Origin: Lewinella sp. JB7
GTDB taxonomy: Bacteria > Bacteroidota > Bacteroidia > Chitinophagales > Saprospiraceae
Reading direction: 5' to 3'
Length of the DNA: 64,000 nt
Assembly (NCBI RefSeq): GCF_024297185.1
Contig: NZ_JANCTD010000001.1
Coordinates: forward strand, 569,396-633,395
Below are positions 27,607 to 36,752 of this stretch, piece after piece. A program made the translations under genes and the position numbers. The notes under the pieces are model-generated. The model made no database searches. It had not been told where the DNA came from and worked only from the letters and a program-made list of their open reading frames with translations. Within the stretch, counting starts at the first letter, position 1. Each line of letters opens with the position of its first letter.

Positions 27607-28587
27607 TTATTGTACAATGCTACAAAAATATTTGCAACATGGCAGGATGGCTCGAACGTCAGTTTGATTGTATAGCGGAATCATGCGCGACATTTGCAGC
27701 GCGTAAATATTATAAATGCCCTTGTTTCCCCAGTCATACACCCCGCCGCGGTCCAGGAACTTTATGGTGCTGTAGCCCATCTCCTGGTATGCCGCCTCGA
27801 CACCTGCCTCAAGGATTGGGCGACTTTCTCTCAGTATCCCTTCCGCATTGGTGTAAAAGGCGCCTGCGGGATTGACCATGCAGTACGACCCCTTCATGGC
27901 ATCATTATCTTCTACTATTAGGGAGGGTTGGCGACTGTGCCGTACGAGAAAGCCTTTGTATTCGGCGGTTGTGATCTCAAATTCCGAACGATAATCATCG
28001 TTCTCGCCCCGGATCGGCAGGGCCTGAAACACCTTCCAGCGCTCGGGGTGTACTGCGTCGAGAAAGGAGTTCATGTCTTCCGTATAATTATATCGGCTGA
28101 CGACGGTGTTGATCTTGATCCGGAATTTCTGTGCCTTGGCCTCCAATAGCCGCTGCTCATATTCCGCACGGGACAAAACGCGGCCGCCGTGGGTGGCGCG
28201 CCCGATCCGGAGATTGGTGTCAATGGACAAACTATCCACGCTGATGGTGAGCCAATCCAGCAGGTCGACGTACGACGCATAGAACGTTGAGTTCAGCTTG
28301 CTGCCGTTCGTCACCAGCATAGTGGTGAGCCCATGGGCCTTGGCGCGCCCCACTACCGCCTTCAGGTGAGGATACAGCGTTGGCTCCCCGCCGGCGAAGG
28401 TGATCTTTTGAAAGCCGAAGTCGGCCAGGGCGTCCACGATGCGCAGTGCACTGTGTAGATCGGGACCGCCCCTCAGTAACTTTTGGTTATCTACGTCATT
28501 GAAGCGCGCGAAGCAGTATTTGCAGCCCATATTGCAGGGCTTGATGAGGTGAAAGTTAACGCTGGGAATGGGGGTGATGCTGGCCAT
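27607..28587 (-). CDS. Prokaryotic viperin (radical SAM nucleotide dehydratase)
   Basis: 326 residues. The radical SAM cluster CNMGCKYC has Cys18, Cys22 and Cys25; the SAM-binding GGEP is at 66-69. The remainder follows animal viperin closely: SVNFHL before the cluster, [28 protein letters not shown] and [11 protein letters not shown]. Known viperins convert CTP, GTP or UTP to 3'-deoxy-3',4'-didehydro nucleotides that stop phage RNA synthesis. Which nucleotide this one uses cannot be read here. After VYDW, where viperins usually end, there is an unusual tail of about 40 residues with CCKYFC. A nucleotide kinase, a common neighbour, is absent; the gene follows a nuclease-like protein and a reverse transcriptase. 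Confidence 0.88.
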   Translation of the reverse strand: MASITPIPSVNFHLIKPCNMGCKYCFARFNDVDNQKLLRGGPDLHSALRIVDALADFGFQKITFAGGEPTLYPHLKAVVGRAKAHGLTTMLVTNGSKLNSTFYASYVDLLDWLTISVDSLSIDTNLRIGRATHGGRVLSRAEYEQRLLEAKAQKFRIKINTVVSRYNYTEDMNSFLDAVHPERWKVFQALPIRGENDDYRSEFEITTAEYKGFLVRHSRQPSLIVEDNDAMKGSYCMVNPAGAFYTNAEGILRESRPILEAGVEAAYQEMGYSTIKFLDRGGVYDWGNKGIYNIYALQMSRMIPLYNQTDVRAILPCCKYFCSIVQ

Positions 28588-28661
28588 CGGGTTCGTGGTT
28601 TAATTGGCCCGCGGGGGAGTGCGGGGGGGAACCCAAAACAGGCGATTTCACCCTCTATCCA

Positions 28662-30428
28662 TCAGGTCATTAGTTGTTTACCCAGCGAATATGACTCAAC
28701 CGCTTTGCAGAAATCGGAAAGGGGCATTTCTGACTGCTGCATCAGGTGCAAAGTCCAATGCAGTTCGTAGTAGTTTACTTTTTGGATTCCGTCCATAAGG
28801 GTTCCTAAATTTTCAAAAGAGGTGGAGACGGTCCAGGACTTACTAGCTTTCTTTAACCGATAAACTTTGTTTGGCTTAAATAAAAACTCTTCTGCCATTT
28901 CAAGTTGCCGAACTGCTTTACCGTCCGTACGGGAGCGTTCAAAGCTAGCGTCCTTCAGAGTGGACCTCACATAGGATCGCTTGCATTGTATAATTAGGTC
29001 CATCTTGCCATCTGAGACGATCAGGTCTACGTCTCCATCCTTTGGACCAAAATCCCCGCTGTTCGGATACTTGACTTGGTAACCCCTTTGCTCAAAATGG
29101 CTTCCCAAAACTTTTTCTAGTTCGAGAGCAGTAGTCGTTCTGTGTATGCTTTCCGTGCAGTTCCCCGTGCATTTACGCTTGCATTTTCCGTGGCCACAAC
29201 ATTGATAGCTTTCCAGGGCCAGTTGCACGGTGCTAAAGACCCAGGCATTGGTAGCCATAAGGAACTTACAACAGAAAATTATGTCGCCAACTCGAAGAAA
29301 CGGCATCTTGTCAACGTCACACCGCCAACCAAAACGGTCAAAGGTCTTCGGGGGTCTTGGCTTGTGGGGTGAAGTGAAGACCAGCTTATTCAGTACGTAT
29401 TCGCTAAGGTTGCTGTTTGGCGCACCGCCATCGAAGTACTCGCGGAACTTAACAAGAGTGAAAGTTTTGATACCTTGATTATCAAAACCTTCGCATTCGC
29501 TGGAAAGCGCAATTAGGCGCTCGGCTAGCGCCAGCGTGTCAATGTTTTTATTGTTATGAATAATTGTTTCGCAGCAGGTGTCCGCGATAAGCCGTTGTGC
29601 TCCCTGCACGGCATCATTTGATACAGACTCATATAAATTCTCGATGAGCAGTGGGCGTATACAGTCTTCGTGCCAGCGGTCTACAAGGGCCTTATTGTAG
29701 TATTCAAAAGTTAACCCATCGGCCGTAGGACCAAAATTCTCATCGTAGGAGTAGATGGTTACGATGCCCTCATAATACGCTAAGTACTCATCTATAGCAA
29801 CAAAAAGGCCTAAACATTCCATGCTTGTTTCGACCTCAAACCATTGTTGAGGATGGCAATTTAGTAAGCCTCGGTAGCGCTTAAAATATAGTGAAACCAA
29901 AAGGTTATAAGTGGAAGCGGACTGTTGACGAAGCTTTTCAAAGCCGGCGCCGTCCTCGACAAATTTAATACCATAATTAATCGTTGACGCAAAATCGCCA
30001 AGCAGCTGTTCCGCACTAACTGCCTGATCTACAACTTCAAAGGTTGCCTCAACACGTGACCACAGCAAATTTTCATGCCGCTTGATCTCCTTCCACCCCT
30101 GTTGGTGGTGCTTTGCCAAACCCTCTAGCGGCAGTTGCTTTAGCGCGGTTGCCCACTCCTCCTGTAAAAAAGCTTGACTACGCCGCACCACTCGCACCAT
30201 TCGAGAAACGGGCCACTCGCGTGTGTCCTGACTTACGGTATCAAGGATGCCCGCTCTAACTGAAGCGCAAATAGGTTTTCGGTCAGTAAATATTTCCCAC
30301 AGCAACTGCTCCTTATCCTCCTCCTGAGGTAAAGAATCTGAGAGTGTGGAAAAAGATTGGGCACTAAATGTAGTAGCCCGAAGCAAGCTATTAAGCTGCT
30401 TCTTGATTGATTTAGACAAAGTTGCCAT
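28662..30428 (-). CDS. Protein with C-terminal Mrr-like PD-(D/E)xK nuclease domain
   Basis: 588 residues from ATG 30428; a TTG at 30485 is less likely. Residues 1 to about 400 are helical and unrecognised. A cysteine cluster (CCGHGKCKRKCTGNC, about 440-455) looks like a zinc site. Then comes a restriction-endonuclease-like fold: LEKVLGSHFEQRGY, GDVDLIV and LIIQCKRS give the E, D and QxK pattern of Mrr-type nucleases. It lies 118 bp after the reverse transcriptase and 74 bp before viperin on the same strand. It could be the effector of the reverse transcriptase system; that is inference. Confidence 0.7.
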   Translation of the reverse strand: MATLSKSIKKQLNSLLRATTFSAQSFSTLSDSLPQEEDKEQLLWEIFTDRKPICASVRAGILDTVSQDTREWPVSRMVRVVRRSQAFLQEEWATALKQLPLEGLAKHHQQGWKEIKRHENLLWSRVEATFEVVDQAVSAEQLLGDFASTINYGIKFVEDGAGFEKLRQQSASTYNLLVSLYFKRYRGLLNCHPQQWFEVETSMECLGLFVAIDEYLAYYEGIVTIYSYDENFGPTADGLTFEYYNKALVDRWHEDCIRPLLIENLYESVSNDAVQGAQRLIADTCCETIIHNNKNIDTLALAERLIALSSECEGFDNQGIKTFTLVKFREYFDGGAPNSNLSEYVLNKLVFTSPHKPRPPKTFDRFGWRCDVDKMPFLRVGDIIFCCKFLMATNAWVFSTVQLALESYQCCGHGKCKRKCTGNCTESIHRTTTALELEKVLGSHFEQRGYQVKYPNSGDFGPKDGDVDLIVSDGKMDLIIQCKRSYVRSTLKDASFERSRTDGKAVRQLEMAEEFLFKPNKVYRLKKASKSWTVSTSFENLGTLMDGIQKVNYYELHWTLHLMQQSEMPLSDFCKAVESYSLGKQLMT

Positions 30429-30546
30429 CGTACACGGGATTGATTGGTCGCCAGTAAAGCGAGGGCGTGTGCGGTAGCAAGACAAACTTACGGCAAATTA
30501 TTTAACAGACAAAATATGTGGCTATTGTGTCACATTGTTCACTGTC

Positions 30547-31971
30547 TCAGTCGCGCTTAAGCGGGCAGTTGCACAACTGCAACTTCGGCCCCGTCCTCCG
30601 AGCACTTCCCGTAGGCTCGGAGAGCAATGCCTTATCAAACTGCTTATCTAACCACGGAGTCTGTTTGCGCATCACACCCTTTATTCCCTTGGGTAAGTAC
30701 TTCTTATCGCCTTCAAATACCTTTGAGGCTCGCCGTAAGTAGGCATAATAATTGCGCTTACCCGTGTGACCAAAGATGGCATGTATCTTGTGACGGGACG
30801 GGGTGATACCACGTTTCTTACAGGTGTTCACGTAGCTATAAATAAACCTGCTGGTTCGCTCATAAAACTTGTTGATCCCGTTTCGGCGAACGGATACCTG
30901 GTTTCCTTGACAAGTAATACCTAAGTAGCTAATAACTGGATGGCTCTGGGAATCTGAAAAGTAATCGAAGTATTCTGTCTTGTCACCGTTAATTGGCAGT
31001 TGCATCACTTCCAATTCCGCTTCCACTGATGCCTGTAACCGAGTACGGGTTGCTAGATCTGGGCAACCAAGGAAAATGTCGTCCGCGTACCTGAGGTATA
31101 CCGACTCCGAGTCCTTTGCCAGTTTTGCCATTTTTCGGTCGAACTCCATCATCGTTATGTTTGCCAGCACTCCACTGCAGGCCAATCCCTGCGGAATACC
31201 CTTTTTGGTGTCGTTCCGTTTCAGCAAGTCGGCCTGCTTGAGGGTTTTCCAGTTGCTGGGATGCCGAGTCATAAGCATGCCGGTAGCTGATTTCAATTTG
31301 ACCTTGTCCAGATCTTCACGCTCAACGTACGTATAGTTTGTGATCTTCCTGAATAGTTGGAAATCTACCTCCGATAGCACACCTTCCTGCCCCACTATCG
31401 TAATAAGGTTGTCCTTCAATAATTGCCACGGCAGTTGATCGAAGAAGCTCTTAATGTCCAGGGCAACCGCGCTGTACTGGTCCCTGCCCTGAAAGTAGTC
31501 GAAGGCGAATCTTGCCCAGTCCACGTTTGATGAGCCGGTACCTGATATGTAGGCTGCTACGACACCGGATAAACCGCTCGCTTCAACCCAGTGCTTATGG
31601 TGTCCACCGAGGTAATGATTCCAACAGGCGTAAACGAGGCGGTCGCGATGGGAGCAGCTTTTGATCGGCCGCTTTTTGATGCCCACCCGGCGAAAACAAT
31701 TGCAGTCGGGATGCAGGATCTCCTTAGCGTACTTGGGTTGCCGCGTCTCAAAGGCCAAGAGAGGTGTGAAGTCGAAACCCGATAGCTCCTTCTCGAAGGC
31801 GGACACGATTTCTTCTTGTGCGTTTTTCTCCCTGGGATCATAATAAGACCCGATGTGGTGATAGTTGGGGAATTGCTCGGCAACAAATGTTTCCTGCAAC
31901 TCAGGTTCTTGCAGGGCCGCTAATTCTGCGTCTAAAGAGGCGAAGTAGCGCGCGGCATCCGTACCGGTCAT
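30547..31971 (-). CDS. Reverse transcriptase of the unknown-group/DRT kind
   Basis: 474 residues. The polymerase motifs are intact: LDIKSFFD with catalytic Asp172, GIPQG at 258-262, YADD at 295-298, and GDKTEYFDY / ISYLGI at about 329-351. Thumb-like sequence follows (VSVRRNGINKFYERTSRFI). The retron-specific VTG motif is absent and there is no maturase or endonuclease domain of group II introns. This favours the defence-associated RTs (UG/DRT), although I cannot name the class. An extra 170 residues precede the catalytic core. The leader upstream is highly structured (see 32099-32311), which fits DRTs that copy a non-coding RNA encoded just before the RT. Confidence 0.8.
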   Translation of the reverse strand: MTGTDAARYFASLDAELAALQEPELQETFVAEQFPNYHHIGSYYDPREKNAQEEIVSAFEKELSGFDFTPLLAFETRQPKYAKEILHPDCNCFRRVGIKKRPIKSCSHRDRLVYACWNHYLGGHHKHWVEASGLSGVVAAYISGTGSSNVDWARFAFDYFQGRDQYSAVALDIKSFFDQLPWQLLKDNLITIVGQEGVLSEVDFQLFRKITNYTYVEREDLDKVKLKSATGMLMTRHPSNWKTLKQADLLKRNDTKKGIPQGLACSGVLANITMMEFDRKMAKLAKDSESVYLRYADDIFLGCPDLATRTRLQASVEAELEVMQLPINGDKTEYFDYFSDSQSHPVISYLGITCQGNQVSVRRNGINKFYERTSRFIYSYVNTCKKRGITPSRHKIHAIFGHTGKRNYYAYLRRASKVFEGDKKYLPKGIKGVMRKQTPWLDKQFDKALLSEPTGSARRTGPKLQLCNCPLKRD

Positions 31972-31989
31972 AATCCGTGAATGTGTAAT

Positions 31990-32040
31990 GGGGGGTAGAA
32001 CATGGGATTTTGGCCAAATCCGCGTTAGTTCCTACCCCCC
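31990..32040 (-). promoter_or_regulatory. Hairpin in the RT leader
   Basis: GGGGGGTAGAAC and GTTCCTACCCCCC are complementary with one bulged base, enclosing about 26 nt. It lies 18 bp upstream of the RT start codon and could block translation or form the 3' end of an upstream RNA. Confidence 0.5.
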
Positions 32041-32098
32041 AGTATGAGGTTGATGTTGGTCCACCATGCGTAAATACGATGACTGGATACCGGCCAAT

Positions 32099-32311
32099 AG
32101 TTACAAATAATGAAAGTAACTGTTATAAACTTAAGAGAAGAAGGCCAGGCCCGTAGGCGTTGGACCTTATCGATCAGATACCTGCTGATTGTAGTAAGCT
32201 GCTTAGCGCAACTTACCAGTCTCAGCTTAGCACCCACCTCAGCGTTGCCACCACGAGTGGTGACGCAGAGATGCTGCAGGATGTATGCGTCACCACTCGA
32301 GGTAGCAGCGC
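32099..32311 (-). ncRNA. Candidate structured RNA upstream of the reverse transcriptase
   Basis: The 580-bp gap before the RT has no gene but several strong stems. The largest, 32242-32311, has a perfect 14-bp inner stem (arms 32254-32267 and 32286-32299), an 18-nt loop and an outer imperfect 12-bp extension. Others are at 32194-32216 (9 bp, 5-nt loop) and 32099-32121 (6 bp). A further hairpin at 31990-32040 lies just before the RT start. Retron and DRT2/DRT9 template RNAs occupy this place. The ends given are only those of the stems. Confidence 0.45.
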
Positions 32312-32496
32312 AATGCAGCAAATTCGGTGGAACTATTCTCCGGAAAGAAAGTGGTCGATGTTCTTTACTAGAAAGCCACAACAATAAACTTGTCTCCCTA
32401 CCGTCGCGGAATCCACGTCTGAGTTCCTAGTAGGCGAATAAAAAACAAAAGGGGCTAGTCAATAGTTGGCAGTCGCATGCAAAAAACCACAATTCG

Positions 32497-32516
32497 TTTT
32501 CCACAAGTGTGGAAAA
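32497..32516 (-). terminator. Possible terminator after mod
   Basis: TTTTCCACA-AG-TGTGGAAAA is a perfect 9-bp palindrome 38 bp after the mod stop. On the minus strand six T residues follow, but only 10 nt beyond the stem, so termination efficiency is uncertain. Confidence 0.4.
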
Positions 32517-32553
32517 CTGGGTCTTGCATAACTATTTGGTGACCGCAATCCGA

Positions 32554-33852
32554 CTACTTCACCTCCATTTCCAGCAACTGACTGGTATCCACGCCAAGAA
32601 TATCGACCACCTTCACCATGATTCGGTATTTACCTGGCTTGTCGTAGGTGCGCGGCGCGGAAGTAAATTCTAGGGTGCGGTCGTGTTTCGTGCGGAAGCT
32701 CTGCCATTCATTCTCGAAGATGTAACTGCCCGTACACTGCGGCTCAAAGCCACCGTTGCCGTCGGGTACGTTGATGATCTCCTTCTTGCTATCGTAGTTG
32801 AAGTCGACGCTCCAGTAGTCGATCCAGTCGTGCCAGTTTTCGGTGAGTAGCTGGCGGCTCAGTACGCCATTCTTGTCTTTGCTCAGCTTAATGATCTGCC
32901 CGTTTTCCATTACGACCTGGCTACCCTTGTTACGCAGCCCATCCTCCACGCGGTCGAGGTCGTCCTGAGTGTAATTGGTTACGAAGTCGCGAAGCGTTAT
33001 TCTTACGGCCTTTGTAGCTGCGGGCGGAGACGCGGGTGCAGGATCTTCCAGTGAAGCCGTAACCTTCAGGTAGGAGACGTCGTAGAATTTTACCTGCCCC
33101 TTTTTCACTGCACGGGCATCAAAGACTTCCTTGGGAATATACCGCAGGCGGAGGCGGACTCCCCGATCACCACTCTCCTGGATCTTGCGTGGATTAAGGC
33201 CCATTTCGAATTCAAAACCCAGTACATCTACCTGGGTGTACCCAAGTTTAAGACATTCCGCTACCACATCATCTACCCGGCGTTCGGTGACGGGCACATC
33301 GAGTGGCCCTACGTGCACCCAGCGTTCGCCGCGGCGGGCGTGGAGATGACGGTGGCCCTCCACGCGCTGAGCCTGGTAAGCTTCCAGAATCAGGCCCAGG
33401 TAGGCGGCCTCCTTGCCGGCTGACTGCTCCTCGTTGAGCTCTTCCAAAAAGAACTGCCGCTCGTACTTGCCGAGGTTCAGCAACTCGAAGGCGCGGAAGT
33501 CCTGCCCCTTTTCCTTCAGTTCCCGTTGCACTCCGATCAGTCGCTTACGAGTTGTATGGATGGCAAAACGACCCAGGTCTGTGGTAATCCACTTGCGGTT
33601 GAGCTTTTCGGCCACGGCGGCGGTGGTGCCGGAGCCGCAAAAGAAGTCGGCAACCAGATCGCCTTCATTACTGCTGGTTTCAATGATACGATGGAGAAGG
33701 GCTTCGGGTTTCTGAGTAGGATAGCCAAGTCTTTCACTGGACGTGGGGCTAATGCGATTTAGATCATCCCACAAATCAGTTACTGGTGTACCTTTTGCGT
33801 CTTTTAAATATTTTTTTTTACTCAATGATTTACCAGTTGAAGATAAAACTAT
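32554..33852 (-). pseudogene. mod: Type III DNA methyltransferase, 3' fragment split off by IS1
   Basis: An open frame from the IS1 element to the stop; an internal ATG at 33825 would give 423 residues. It carries [15 protein letters not shown] and the SAM-binding motif I ([20 protein letters not shown]), followed by a long C-terminal part. A Mod enzyme methylates adenine and also gives the Res subunit its DNA specificity. The catalytic DPPF motif is on the other fragment, so this part cannot methylate. A stretch near 33022-33041, encoding a Pro/Ala-rich linker ([12 protein letters not shown]), resembles the dispersed 20-bp repeat. Confidence 0.88.
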
Positions 33853-34679
33853 GGCAGTGTATCAGAAGTAATGGTCTGATGAGTGGAAAAGCGGCAGCCT
33901 GAGCGAGGTCACTATCTTAAAGGTGACTAAACGCAAAAAGAATGCTCACCTGCCCAGACTGCACGAGTGGAAAGATAATCATGTATGGCCACACTCACCA
34001 CGGAAAGCAGCGCTACCAGTGCAAAGACTGTCAGCGGCAGTTCGTCGCCCATAACGATCACTGGATTGACGAACGGACCCGGACGTACATCGAAAGGCTG
34101 CTGCGCGAGCGGATCAGTTTACGCGCCATCTGCCGGGCGATGCAGGTGAGCATGACTTGGCTGATGGACTTCGCCGCCTCCATTTGGGAGCGGACGCCGG
34201 CCGACCTCGGAGTTGATTGGGAGTTGCTCGACAACCTGACGGAGGAAGAGCTACAAAGCGTTGAATTGCAAGTAGATGAGATGTGGTCATTTGTTGATCG
34301 CAAGCCGCACAAACAGTGGATCTGGGTAATCTACTGCCCGGCAATCAAGCAGGTTCTAGCCTTCCATGTTGGCGGAAGAGGCAAAGTGGACGCCCAGCTG
34401 CTTTTCGACAAGCTACCGCAAAGGTTGCAAGACAATTGCTGGTTCGCTACGGACTACTGGGAGGCCTACTACCAAACCATCCCCAGGCGACAGCACCGAG
34501 CAAGTAAGGCGCTGACCTACCACATTGAAGGCTACTTTACCGGGGTGCGGGCCAGGGTGAGTCGGCTAGTACGACGGAGCGTGTCGTTCTCCAAAAAGCT
34601 CGCTAACCATGTGGCCGCCATCGGTTACTTACTTTGGCAGCGCAATCTGACCGCCCACCATTACTTCTGATACACCGCC
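33853..34679 (+). mobile_element. IS1-family insertion sequence inside mod
   Basis: 827 bp with 22-bp terminal inverted repeats (33853-33874 and 34658-34679) that differ at one base. The 8-bp target duplication AAAACTAT flanks it at 33845-33852 and 34680-34687. One full-length transposase is inside. Removal with one target copy joins the two mod fragments in frame, giving 752 residues through [19 protein letters not shown]. The intact ends and exact target repeat suggest recent insertion. Confidence 0.95.
33942..34670 (+). CDS. IS1-family transposase
   Basis: 242 residues in one frame, without the programmed frameshift between InsA and InsB of classical IS1. The N-terminal zinc finger is CPDC...CKDC (residues 4-30), followed by a helix-turn-helix (ISLRAICRAMQVSMTWLM). 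The DDE residues are in VDEMWSFVD, ATDYWEAYY and HIEGYFTGVRARVSRL. The C-terminal residues run into the right inverted repeat. It is probably active. Confidence 0.95.
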   Translation: MLTCPDCTSGKIIMYGHTHHGKQRYQCKDCQRQFVAHNDHWIDERTRTYIERLLRERISLRAICRAMQVSMTWLMDFAASIWERTPADLGVDWELLDNLTEEELQSVELQVDEMWSFVDRKPHKQWIWVIYCPAIKQVLAFHVGGRGKVDAQLLFDKLPQRLQDNCWFATDYWEAYYQTIPRRQHRASKALTYHIEGYFTGVRARVSRLVRRSVSFSKKLANHVAAIGYLLWQRNLTAHHYF

Positions 34680-35647
34680 AAAACTATTAGGCCTTCATCA
34701 TAAAGCTTTTGCATTTTTTCCTTGCTGTATCGCCAATAACCTCTAACGCCTAAAAATTCATAGAAAGGATTGCCTTTAGATGCTCCTCCAGGCCCATCAA
34801 CAGGGGTATGTCTATATATTCCGTTATCGTCTTTATATTTATAATCACGGTCAATTATCTTCTGCGAATAAGCACTGTACTGTGGATTCCAAATCGAGCC
34901 TTCAGATTTAGAAAATATGTATATGTAGTCAGTTATTCTACCAAAATGTTGTGCGCCTTGTCCAGAATCGCCATGGGCATGAGACCGTTTCCAGCTGATT
35001 GTATTATGATAATTGGAATGTCCAAATATGTCCTCTAAAATTACTTGAACATAGCTAGCCACTTGCCAGCCCACATGCACATAAATACTCCCATCCTCAG
35101 CCATCAAATTATGGATGAGTTTCAGCCGCTCATACATCATACTTAGGTATGAGGAGATTCCCCGCTGCCACGTATCGCGGTAAGCGATCTCTTCGAGTAC
35201 GGATTGAGTTTTAGTGGCCGTTTCCCCGTTGATATCGATGGTGTGGCTGAAGTCGGCGCCGACGGCGAAAGGGGGGTCGATGTAGACTAGTTTTAGTCCG
35301 CTCTCCGCCTCGATTTGAGCTCGTAGTGGGCCGTGGGCCAGGCTGGAAAGAATCAACTTGTTGTCGCCCCAGATCAGCTTATTCTGCCAGCCACTCTTTT
35401 GGCGCCCCTTCGCGTCGAAAAGGCTGAAATTGTCTCCACCGGCCATTGCTTCCTTGCGGGGTTCATCGATGTGCTCGATGTGGTGGAAAGGGAGGACGAC
35501 ATTGGTGGTGGCTTCGTCGCGGCCGTTCCAGAAAAGAAAGACATCTTCTTCGTCGGCAGCCAGTTTATAGAGATCCTCCTTTGGTACGGGTTGGCCGGCT
35601 TTAATGAGATCGATAATGCGGCTCTGGTCGGCGGGGGAAAGATTCAT
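34680..35647 (-). pseudogene. mod: Type III DNA methyltransferase, 5' fragment split off by IS1
   Basis: The first 320 or so residues of Mod; the frame runs a few codons into the element and stops at 34661. It holds LIWGDNKLILSSL, the catalytic motif IV DPPF (YIDPPFAVGADF) and the segment SMMYERLKLIHNLMAEDGSIYVHVGW typical of beta-class adenine methyltransferases. It starts 58 bp after darG. Without the SAM-binding part on the far side of the IS element it should be inactive. Confidence 0.9.
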
Positions 35648-35705
35648 AAGATATGGAAAAGCAAAGTGAAGTGAGCGGAGATGGGCCGGAGAACAGGTAG
35701 TATAG

Positions 35706-36752
35706 CTAGATTAGTGCTTGCGCGTAGCTGTCGAGCCTGCGGACTGCGTCCTGTACAAAGCGAGGCCTGAGCATTTTTGCTTTACGACTGGACCAAGCTT
35801 TTGCCTCCGCCAGGATATCCTCGGTGGTAAGCTGGGGCTGATCCTTACGGATGTAGGCTACCGTAGATAGTACCTCCAGGGCGTAGGCCGATTTATAGCC
35901 TTCCAGCAGTTCGTCCAGGCGGGTAAGGATTTCGCGATCCGCTTCATTTAGACGCTTTGCTACGTAATCGTCGAGTTCCTTTTTTTTAGCATAATCGAGT
36001 GGCAGCGGATCGAATGGTCTGGCTTCGTTTTGTTCCATGCCCCGCAGATAACTGCCGTTGAAGGTTCGTACGAAGTGATTCATTCCCGCGGCGTAGGGGC
36101 CGTAGTGCGACCGCTGAAACTTCAATTTCTCGAAGGGGCCACCCATCTTTTGCAGAAAGTAGGCCAGTTTGGTAGCTACGAAAAGGCTAATCGGCTCGCC
36201 GCCTTCCTCGTACTGATAGAGCGCTTGCAGCAGCATGGCGCGGGCCCGGGTCATTTTTACCTTACCTCCGACTGCTTTGCCGCGTAGCTGTTCGGCTATT
36301 TTTACATTGGGTTCGTACACCTCTATTAAAGTTGCAAGACCGTCTAATTTTTCCTCTATAATGGCACGCACCTTCGCCCAATCCAGGCCACCATTGCCAC
36401 ATCCTAGCGGGGGAATTGCTACCGATTCGATGGCCGAGGACTCAAGGTAGTCGCGCAAAGCATCGAGACCCGTCTCGATGTACGCATACTTTGATTTTCC
36501 CCGCCAGTGTTGCTTGGTGGGAAAATTGATGATGGTGCGGGGCCCGAAGGCATCGGCGTCCGCTACGGCAAGCACTTGTCCCGTCGTGAAGGTTCCTTCC
36601 TTACAGGCTTTCTGGTAGATTGAGTAATTCAGCGGATAGGCTTCCTTTAACTGCAGGGCAATGCCCTTGCCCATGACGCCGACCGTGTTGACCGTGTTAA
36701 CCAAAGCCGCTGCGTGGCTGTCTAAGAGGTTGCCGGTGGTGAACTGGATCAT
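35706..36752 (-). CDS. darG: DarG-type antitoxin (macrodomain ADP-ribosyl-DNA glycohydrolase)
   Basis: 348 residues. Residues 1-155 are a macrodomain: TGNLLDSHAAALVNTVNTVGVMGKGIALQLK holds the ADP-ribose-binding loop, and PPLGCGNGGLDW the second loop. The C-terminal part (about 165-348) matches the toxin-binding region of DarG. DarG removes ADP-ribose from thymine in DNA and also binds DarT. Its ATG overlaps the darT stop by one base (TGATG), so translation is coupled. Confidence 0.92.
   Translation of the reverse strand: MIQFTTGNLLDSHAAALVNTVNTVGVMGKGIALQLKEAYPLNYSIYQKACKEGTFTTGQVLAVADADAFGPRTIINFPTKQHWRGKSKYAYIETGLDALRDYLESSAIESVAIPPLGCGNGGLDWAKVRAIIEEKLDGLATLIEVYEPNVKIAEQLRGKAVGGKVKMTRARAMLLQALYQYEEGGEPISLFVATKLAYFLQKMGGPFEKLKFQRSHYGPYAAGMNHFVRTFNGSYLRGMEQNEARPFDPLPLDYAKKKELDDYVAKRLNEADREILTRLDELLEGYKSAYALEVLSTVAYIRKDQPQLTTEDILAEAKAWSSRKAKMLRPRFVQDAVRRLDSYAQALI

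Noticed and set aside
30547-32440. Calling the RT locus a retron
   Set aside because: The RT lacks the VTG motif typical of retron RTs and I could not find a convincing a1/a2 inverted repeat pair around the leader, so only a UG/DRT-like RT with a candidate RNA is claimed.
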